11,742 nucleotides of DNA, taken from assembly GCA_937872275.1 (NCBI GenBank), contig CALMSE010000158.1, positions 1-11,742 of the forward strand, given 5' to 3'. Below are positions 7,471-11,742 of this stretch, piece after piece. Under the pieces are notes generated by a model that was not told where the DNA came from, did no database searches, and saw only the letters and a list, made by a program, of their open reading frames with translations. Each line of letters starts with the position of its first letter. Position 1 is the first letter of the stretch. Source of the DNA: an uncultured Leucobacter sp. (lineage in GTDB: Bacteria > Actinomycetota > Actinomycetes > Actinomycetales > Microbacteriaceae). Made by a program: the position numbers and the translations under genes.

Positions 7471-7535
7471 CGTGTCACCCAGGTCGCCGGCCGTGTAACG
7501 GGCGAGCGATACCAGGCGAGAAAGAAGAGTCACCC

Positions 7536-7934
7536 ATGACGATGACGGACCCGGTCGCAGATATGCTGACCCGGCTGCGGAATGCCAATTCCGCGCATCA
7601 TGACGACGTGTCGCTCCCCGGCTCGAAGCTGAAGGAGCGGATCGCGGAGATCCTCAAGCGCGAGGGCTACATCGCCGATTGGAAGGTGGAGGACGCCCGC
7701 GTCGGCACCACCATCACCCTGGCGCTGAAGTACGGCCCCAACCGCGAGCGCTCGATCGAGGGCATCAAGCGGGTCTCCAAGCCCGGCCTCCGCGTCTACG
7801 CGCGCTCGACCGAGATCCCGAGCGTGCTCGGCGGCCTCGGCATCGCGATCCTGTCCACCTCCTCCGGGCTCCTGACGGACCGCGAGGCCGAGCAGAAGGG
7901 CGTGGGCGGCGAAGTGCTGGCCTACGTGTGGTAG
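7536..7934 (+). CDS. rpsH: 30S ribosomal protein S8
   Basis: The 132-residue S8 is a primary 16S rRNA-binding protein of the 30S platform and the autogenous repressor of the spc operon in E. coli. The N-terminal [16 protein letters not shown] and C-terminal [26 protein letters not shown]-type signature are complete. ATG 7536 is taken because AGAAAGAAGAG lies about six bases upstream. ATG 7542, two codons later, is equally compatible with the family N-terminus. The preceding 108-base gap is the third-longest after the rpsJ leader and the rplO-secY gap. Confidence 0.97.
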   Translation: MTMTDPVADMLTRLRNANSAHHDDVSLPGSKLKERIAEILKREGYIADWKVEDARVGTTITLALKYGPNRERSIEGIKRVSKPGLRVYARSTEIPSVLGGLGIAILSTSSGLLTDREAEQKGVGGEVLAYVW

Positions 7935-7940
7935 CCCGTC

Positions 7941-8477
7941 ATGTCACGTATCGGTAAGCTTCCCATCAATGTTCCCGGTGGGGTCACTGTCAACATCGAC
8001 GGCCAGCAGGTCACGGTGAAGGGCCCGAAGGGCGAGCTCTCGCTCACCGTCGCCGAGCCCATCCGCGTCGCGCTCGAAGACGGCCAGGTGCTTGTCACCC
8101 GCCCCGACGAGGAGCGCCAGTCGCGTGCGCTGCACGGTCTCACCCGCACGCTCATCAACAACGACATCATCGGCGTGACCGAGGGCTACGCCAAGCAGCT
8201 CGAGGTCGTGGGCACCGGCTACCGCGTGCAGCAGAAGGGCGCGGGCCTCGAGCTCGCGCTCGGCTTCTCGCACCCGGTGCTGGTCGACGCGCCCGAGGGC
8301 GTCACGCTCGCGGTGGAGGGCAACACCAAGATCACCGTGAGCGGCATCTCGAAGCAGGCGGTCGGCGAGGCCGCCGCCAACATCCGCAAGCTGAAGAAGC
8401 CGGAGCCCTACAAGGGCAAGGGCATCCGCTACGCGGGCGAGAACGTCCGCCGCAAGGCAGGAAAGGCTGGTAAGTAA
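7941..8477 (+). CDS. rplF: 50S ribosomal protein L6
   Basis: The 178-residue L6 lies near the factor-binding region of the 50S subunit and consists of two similar domains. It begins [17 protein letters not shown] and ends with the signature [25 protein letters not shown]. The six-base gap after rpsH has no clear SD (only GTGGTAG-like sequence), so translation probably depends on coupling to rpsH. No unusual feature was seen in the protein. Confidence 0.97.
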   Translation: MSRIGKLPINVPGGVTVNIDGQQVTVKGPKGELSLTVAEPIRVALEDGQVLVTRPDEERQSRALHGLTRTLINNDIIGVTEGYAKQLEVVGTGYRVQQKGAGLELALGFSHPVLVDAPEGVTLAVEGNTKITVSGISKQAVGEAAANIRKLKKPEPYKGKGIRYAGENVRRKAGKAGK

Positions 8478-8479
8478 CC

Positions 8480-8854
8480 ATGGCCGCATCAGTTTCCCGC
8501 GCCAAGGGGCGCTCGGCTGCGCGCATCCGCCGTCATGCCCGCCTGCGCAAGAAGATCGTCGGCACCGAGGCGCGTCCGCGTCTCGTCGTCACCCGCTCGT
8601 CGCGTCACGTGTTCGTCCAGGTCATCGACGATGCGAAGGGCCACACCCTGGCCTACGCCTCGACGATGGAGGCCGATCTGCGCTCGTTCGAGGGCGATAA
8701 GACCGCCAAGGCTCGCCGCGTGGGCGAGCTCGTCGCCGAGCGCGCCAAGGGCGCCGGCATCGAGGCCGTGGTCTTCGACCGCGGCGGCAGCAAGTACGCC
8801 GGTCGCGTCGCCGCGATCGCGGACGGCGCTCGCGAGGGAGGGCTGACCCTGTGA
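8480..8854 (+). CDS. rplR: 50S ribosomal protein L18
   Basis: The 124-residue L18 binds 5S rRNA together with L5. Visible landmarks are [21 protein letters not shown], the segment [20 protein letters not shown] and the later [30 protein letters not shown]-type C-terminus. The ATG follows the rplF stop by two bases. AGGAAAGG (8459-8466) is the likely SD. The stop is part of a GTGA overlap with rpsE. Confidence 0.97.
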   Translation: MAASVSRAKGRSAARIRRHARLRKKIVGTEARPRLVVTRSSRHVFVQVIDDAKGHTLAYASTMEADLRSFEGDKTAKARRVGELVAERAKGAGIEAVVFDRGGSKYAGRVAAIADGAREGGLTL

Positions 8855-9609
8855 GCATTGAGAATTCAGTGAACGCTGAGACGAAGGAGCAGGAAGTGTC
8901 TGCAGAGGCTGAGGCCCCGACCCAGGCCGCTGAGGCACAGGCCGGTGCTCAGGATCAGGACAACCGCAGCGAGCCCCGCGAGGCCCGCCGGGGGAGCCGC
9001 GACCGCGGCACCCGCGGTGAGCGCGGCGGCCGCGGTGGCCGCGACGGCGGCCGCGATCGCAGCGAGAACCAGTTCCTCGAGCGCGTCGTCACCATCAACC
9101 GCGTGTCGAAGGTCGTCAAGGGCGGCCGTCGCTTCAGCTTCACCGCGCTCGTCGTGGTGGGCGACGGCAACGGCACCGTCGGCGTCGGCTACGGCAAGGC
9201 CAAGGAGGTGCCCCTCGCCATCTCGAAGGGCGTCGAGGAGGCGAAGAAGAACTTCTTCCGCGTGCCTCGCGTGGGCAACACCATCCCGCACCCGGTGCAG
9301 GGCGAGGCCGCGGCCGGCGTGGTGCTGCTGCGTCCCGCCGCCGCCGGTACCGGCGTCATCGCGGGCGGCCCGGTGCGCGCCGTGCTCGAGTGCGCCGGCA
9401 TCCACGACGTGCTGAGCAAGTCGCTCGGCTCGTCGAACACCCTGAACATCGTGCACGCGACCGTCGAGGCGCTGCAGCAGCTCGAGGAGCCCCGCTCCGT
9501 CGCTGCCCGTCGCGGCCTCGACTTCGACCGCGTCGCCCCGGCCCGCCTCGTGCGCGCCGAGGCGAAGGCCGCGGCCGACGCTGCCGCCAAGGCGAAGGCA
9601 GGTGCGTAA
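8851..9609 (+). CDS. rpsE: 30S ribosomal protein S5 with long N-terminal extension
   Basis: The C-terminal three quarters is a standard S5, which is involved in decoding fidelity at the mRNA channel. It has [20 protein letters not shown] (residues 76-95), [20 protein letters not shown] and [16 protein letters not shown]-type ends. The VVKGGR loop is intact, with no spectinomycin-resistance-type change. About 70 residues precede it: an acidic Glu/Ala/Gln part (10-40), then an Arg/Gly-rich part (47-70). E. coli S5 (167 aa) has no comparable extension. GTG 8851 is chosen for the GTGA overlap with rplR and the GAGGGAGGG SD (8834-8842). An in-frame GTG at 8896 also has an ideal SD and would give 237 residues. 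Confidence 0.95.
   Translation: MSIENSVNAETKEQEVSAEAEAPTQAAEAQAGAQDQDNRSEPREARRGSRDRGTRGERGGRGGRDGGRDRSENQFLERVVTINRVSKVVKGGRRFSFTALVVVGDGNGTVGVGYGKAKEVPLAISKGVEEAKKNFFRVPRVGNTIPHPVQGEAAAGVVLLRPAAAGTGVIAGGPVRAVLECAGIHDVLSKSLGSSNTLNIVHATVEALQQLEEPRSVAARRGLDFDRVAPARLVRAEAKAAADAAAKAKAGA
8884..8898 (+). promoter_or_regulatory. Second SD and GTG start inside rpsE
   Basis: AAGGAG (8884-8889) lies six bases before an in-frame GTG (8896-8898), which is codon 16 of the long form. It could give a shorter S5 lacking 15 residues, or be the true start. Both starts retain the acidic and Arg/Gly-rich extension in large part. Confidence 0.45.
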
Positions 9610-9800
9610 TGGCTGACAAGAAGCTGCAGATTACGCAGACCAAGTCCGTTATCAGTGAGAAGCAGAACCAGCGCGACACGCTGCGCAGCCTGGGGCTCCG
9701 CAAGATCGGCCAGACGGTCGTGCGCGAGGACACCCCGGTGAACCGCGGCTACGTCCGCGCGGTCGCTCACCTGGTTCAGGTTGAGGAGATCGACGCATGA
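9609..9800 (+). CDS. rpmD: 50S ribosomal protein L30
   Basis: The 63-residue L30 is a small 5S-rRNA-region protein of the 50S subunit. [20 protein letters not shown] (residues 6-25) followed by [17 protein letters not shown] is characteristic. ATG 9609 shares a base with the rpsE stop (TAATG), and the frame is open further upstream only inside rpsE. The stop overlaps the rplO start as ATGA. It is not present in every bacterium but is usual in actinobacteria. Confidence 0.96.
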   Translation: MADKKLQITQTKSVISEKQNQRDTLRSLGLRKIGQTVVREDTPVNRGYVRAVAHLVQVEEIDA

Positions 9801-10261
9801 GCGAGAAGAACGAGGAGGCCCGCGAGCAGGTGCTGAAGGCTCACCACCTGCGCCCGGCCCCCGGTGCGAAGAAGGCCAAGACCCGCGTGGGTCGCGGCGA
9901 GGGCTCGAAGGGCAAGACCGCCGGCCGCGGTACCAAGGGCACCAAGGCGCGCTACCAGGTCAAGGCCGGCTTCGAGGGCGGGCAGATGCCTCTGCACATG
10001 CGCACCCCGAAGCTGCGCGGCTTCAAGAACCCGTTCCGCACCGAGTACCAGGTCGTGAACGTGTCGAAGCTGGCCGAGCTCTACCCGCAGGGCGGCGAGG
10101 TCACCGTCGCCGATCTCGTGGCCAAGGGCGCGGTTCGCAAGAACCAGCCGGTCAAGGTGCTGGGCGACGGCGACATCCAGGTCAAGCTCGTCGTGTCGGT
10201 GGACAAGGTCTCCGGTGCGGCCGAGCAGAAGATCGTCGCCGCCGGCGGAGAGATCAAGTAG
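9797..10261 (+). CDS. rplO: 50S ribosomal protein L15
   Basis: The 154-residue L15 binds 23S rRNA in late 50S assembly. The glycine-rich basic segment [23 protein letters not shown] (residues 30-52) and [21 protein letters not shown] (58-78) are diagnostic. The ATG sits in an ATGA overlap with rpmD and has GAGGAGAT (9783-9790) six bases upstream. An in-frame GTG at codon 12 is possible but less well placed. A 157-base gap with a large inverted repeat separates it from secY. Confidence 0.97.
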   Translation: MSEKNEEAREQVLKAHHLRPAPGAKKAKTRVGRGEGSKGKTAGRGTKGTKARYQVKAGFEGGQMPLHMRTPKLRGFKNPFRTEYQVVNVSKLAELYPQGGEVTVADLVAKGAVRKNQPVKVLGDGDIQVKLVVSVDKVSGAAEQKIVAAGGEIK

Positions 10262-10269
10262 TACCCGCG

Positions 10270-10340
10270 CGAATGGCGTGACCGGGGCCGGGGCGATCCG
10301 CATTCTTCGATAGCGGATCGAGCCCGGCCCCATCCATTCG
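10270..10340 (+). other. Large composite hairpin between rplO and secY
   Basis: Three nested stems align on one axis. CGAATGG (10270-10276) pairs with CCATTCG (10334-10340). GGGGCCGGG (10284-10292) pairs with CCCGGCCCC (10323-10331). CGATCCGC (10294-10301) pairs with GCGGATCG (10313-10320), around an 11-base loop. That is 24 Watson-Crick pairs in 71 bases, with an asymmetric outer internal loop (7 and 2 bases) and a small 1-by-2 inner one. No T-run follows, so it is not a textbook terminator. A processing site, a partial terminator or a protein-binding element for secY expression are the likely roles. Confidence 0.62.
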
Positions 10341-10356
10341 CCCCATCCCGGCAGTG

Positions 10357-10362
10357 TAGGCT
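10357..10362 (+). promoter_or_regulatory. Candidate -10 box of a secY promoter
   Basis: TAGGCT (10357-10362) is a good actinobacterial -10 hexamer and lies in a locally T-rich stretch with three TGTA copies. No convincing -35 is found 16-18 bases upstream, where the end of the large hairpin lies. The start would be near 10369, giving a leader of about 50 bases with a small 5-bp hairpin at 10376-10389. Confidence 0.4.
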
Positions 10363-10404
10363 GGTGTATTGGTGTACGCCTCGGGGCGTTGCCCACGAAT
10401 GTTG

Positions 10405-10411
10405 CAGGAGG
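10405..10411 (+). promoter_or_regulatory. Shine-Dalgarno that sets the secY TTG start
   Basis: CAGGAGG lies seven bases before TTG 10419 and is inside the longer open frame that begins at TTG 10389. It therefore decides for the downstream start. Confidence 0.8.
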
Positions 10412-10418
10412 CAAGCTT

Positions 10419-11738
10419 TTGTTCAGCGCCATCGGACGGATCTTCAAGACGCCGGATTTGCGGCGGAAGATCCTCTTCACGCTCGCGATCGTGGCCCTCT
10501 TCCGCCTCGGCTCCTTCGTGCCGACGCCCTTCGTGAAGTTCGACAACGTGCAGCTCTGCCTCACGGCGAACTCCGACGCCTCCGGCCTCTACCAGATGAT
10601 CAACATGTTCAGCGGCGGGGCCCTGCTGCAGCTGTCGATCTTCGCACTGGGCATCATGCCCTACATCACGGCCTCGATCATCACGCAGCTGCTGCGCGTG
10701 GTCATCCCGCACTTCGAGGCGCTGCACAAGGAGGGCCAGGCCGGTCAGGCCAAGCTCACGCAGTACACGCGCTACCTCACGATCGCGCTCGCGGTGCTGC
10801 AGTCGACGACCCTCGTCACGGTCGCCCGCTCGGGCCTGCTCTTCGGCTCGGTCAACAACCAGGCCTGCCAGAACCTCGTGTCGCAGGAGTGGTGGGCGAC
10901 CATCATCATGATCCTGACGCTCACCGCGGGCACCGGCCTCATCATGTGGTTCGGCGAGCTCATCACCGAGCGCGGCATCGGCAACGGCATGTCGCTGCTC
11001 ATCTTCACCTCCATCGCGGCGCAGTTCCCCGCGGCCCTGTGGATGATCCAGGAGCAGAACGGCTGGGAGGTCTTCCTGCTCGTGCTGGCCGTCGGCCTGC
11101 TCATCGTCGCCGCGGTCGTGTTCGTCGAGCAGTCGCAGCGCCGCATCCCGGTGCAGTACGCGAAGCGGGTCGTGGGACGTCGCACCTACGGCGGATCCAG
11201 CACCTACATCCCGATCAAGGTGAACATGGCGGGCGTGATCCCGGTCATCTTCGCCTCGGCGATCCTGTACCTGCCCATGCTGCTCGTGCAGTTCAACCAG
11301 CCGGGCATCGGCGAGGAGCCGAAGGGCTGGGTGGTCTGGATCCAGAACAACCTGATGATGGGCGATCAGCCGCTCTACATGCTGGTCTTCTTCCTGCTCG
11401 TCATCGGCTTCACCTTCTTCTACGTGCAGATCACCTTCAACCCCGAAGAGGTCGCCGACAACATGAAGAAGTACGGCGGCTTCATCCCGGGCATCCGCGC
11501 CGGTCGGCCCACCGCCGAGTACCTCAACTACGTGCTCACCCGCGTCACGAGCGCCGGCTCCCTCTACCTCGGCCTGATCGCACTGATCCCGCTCATCGCG
11601 CTCGCGTTCTTCGGGGCCAACCAGAACTTCCCGTTCGGCGGGGCCTCGATCCTCATCATCGTCGGCGTCGGCCTCGAGACGGTCAAGCAGATCGACGCGC
11701 AGCTGCAGCAGCGCCACTACGAAGGGCTCCTCAAATGA
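10419..11738 (+). CDS. secY: Preprotein translocase subunit SecY
   Basis: The 439-residue SecY is the ten-helix channel of the SecYEG translocon, exporting and inserting proteins at the cytoplasmic membrane. TM1 is about 18-35. The plug and TM2 region reads NMFSGGALLQLSIFALGIMP (62-81), then YITASIITQLL. GELITERGIGNGMSLLIF (179-196) begins the helix that with TM2 forms the lateral gate area. RRIPVQYAKR (241-250) is a conserved cytosolic loop, and FNPEEVADNMKKYGGFIPGIRAGRPT (340-365) is the ribosome- and SecA-contacting C5-type loop. The C-terminus ends KQIDAQLQQRHYEGLLK. The TTG start is chosen for its SD and for the family N-terminus MFSAIGRIFKTPDLRRK; TTG 10389 would add ten residues covering the SD. 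The stop overlaps the next ATG as ATGA. Confidence 0.97.
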   Translation: MFSAIGRIFKTPDLRRKILFTLAIVALFRLGSFVPTPFVKFDNVQLCLTANSDASGLYQMINMFSGGALLQLSIFALGIMPYITASIITQLLRVVIPHFEALHKEGQAGQAKLTQYTRYLTIALAVLQSTTLVTVARSGLLFGSVNNQACQNLVSQEWWATIIMILTLTAGTGLIMWFGELITERGIGNGMSLLIFTSIAAQFPAALWMIQEQNGWEVFLLVLAVGLLIVAAVVFVEQSQRRIPVQYAKRVVGRRTYGGSSTYIPIKVNMAGVIPVIFASAILYLPMLLVQFNQPGIGEEPKGWVVWIQNNLMMGDQPLYMLVFFLLVIGFTFFYVQITFNPEEVADNMKKYGGFIPGIRAGRPTAEYLNYVLTRVTSAGSLYLGLIALIPLIALAFFGANQNFPFGGASILIIVGVGLETVKQIDAQLQQRHYEGLLK

Positions 11739-11742
11739 CCGA
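11735..11742 (+). CDS. adk: Start of the next gene, probably adenylate kinase (3' part outside window)
   Basis: ATGACCGA begins in an ATGA overlap with the secY stop, with GAAGGG (11721-11726) eight bases upstream as SD. Only two full codons (Met-Thr) are visible, so the product cannot be read. The adk name rests wholly on the usual secY-adk-map-infA order of actinobacteria. Confidence 0.4.

Noticed and set aside
7490-7535. Separate promoter for rpsH in the rplE-rpsH gap
   Set aside because: I found no pair of -35 and -10 boxes at suitable spacing; GATACC-like sequence near 7508 is too weak.
10254-11717. 487-codon open frame on the minus strand opposite secY
   Set aside because: Its very high Asp/Glu/Arg/His content is the mirror of hydrophobic SecY codons. 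It spans the rplO-secY hairpin and has no recognisable domain.

Overview
The window is a classic S10-spc ribosomal-protein operon from a GC-rich actinobacterium. Family Microbacteriaceae, perhaps near Leucobacter, is my best guess from protein style and gene order; this is inference, not a search result. All recognisable genes are on the + strand. Codon third positions are strongly G/C, most junctions are tightly spaced or overlapping (GTGA, TAATG, TGATG, ATGA), and start sites carry good purine-rich Shine-Dalgarno (SD) sequences.

Layout. Positions 1-444 hold the C-terminal part of a polytopic membrane enzyme of the MraY/WecA-like polyprenyl-phosphate sugar-1-phosphate transferase family. A 339-base gap (445-783) follows. 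It is rich in regulatory structure: two candidate promoters, three hairpins, an 11-bp terminator-like hairpin between the promoters, and a GNRA-capped hairpin just before rpsJ. The S10 block (784-6081) is rpsJ-rplC-rplD-rplW-rplB-rpsS-rplV-rpsC-rplP-rpmC-rpsQ. The spc block (6114-11738) is rplN-rplX-rplE-rpsH-rplF-rplR-rpsE-rpmD-rplO-secY. The first codons of the next gene, probably adk, overlap the secY stop.

How the genes work together. The twenty ribosomal proteins are core 30S and 50S components. L3, L4, L22, L23, L24 and L29 assemble early or line the peptide exit tunnel. S3, S5, S8, S10, S17 and S19 belong to the small subunit. SecY is the membrane channel that receives nascent chains from these ribosomes. 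Tight spacing suggests translational coupling along the operon. The three longest gaps inside the operon (rpsQ-rplN, rplE-rpsH, rplO-secY) each hold a strong inverted repeat, suggesting places where the polycistronic RNA is terminated, processed or bound.

Oddities. The small S14 gene (rpsN) usually found between rplE and rpsH is absent, and only a 108-base spacer with a GC-rich hairpin remains. S5, S3 and L29 carry long low-complexity extensions. SecY begins at TTG. S5 has two well-placed GTG starts. I found no mobile element, CRISPR array, tRNA, rRNA or obviously foreign gene. The only candidates for something undescribed are the structured RNA elements in the rpsJ leader and before secY.
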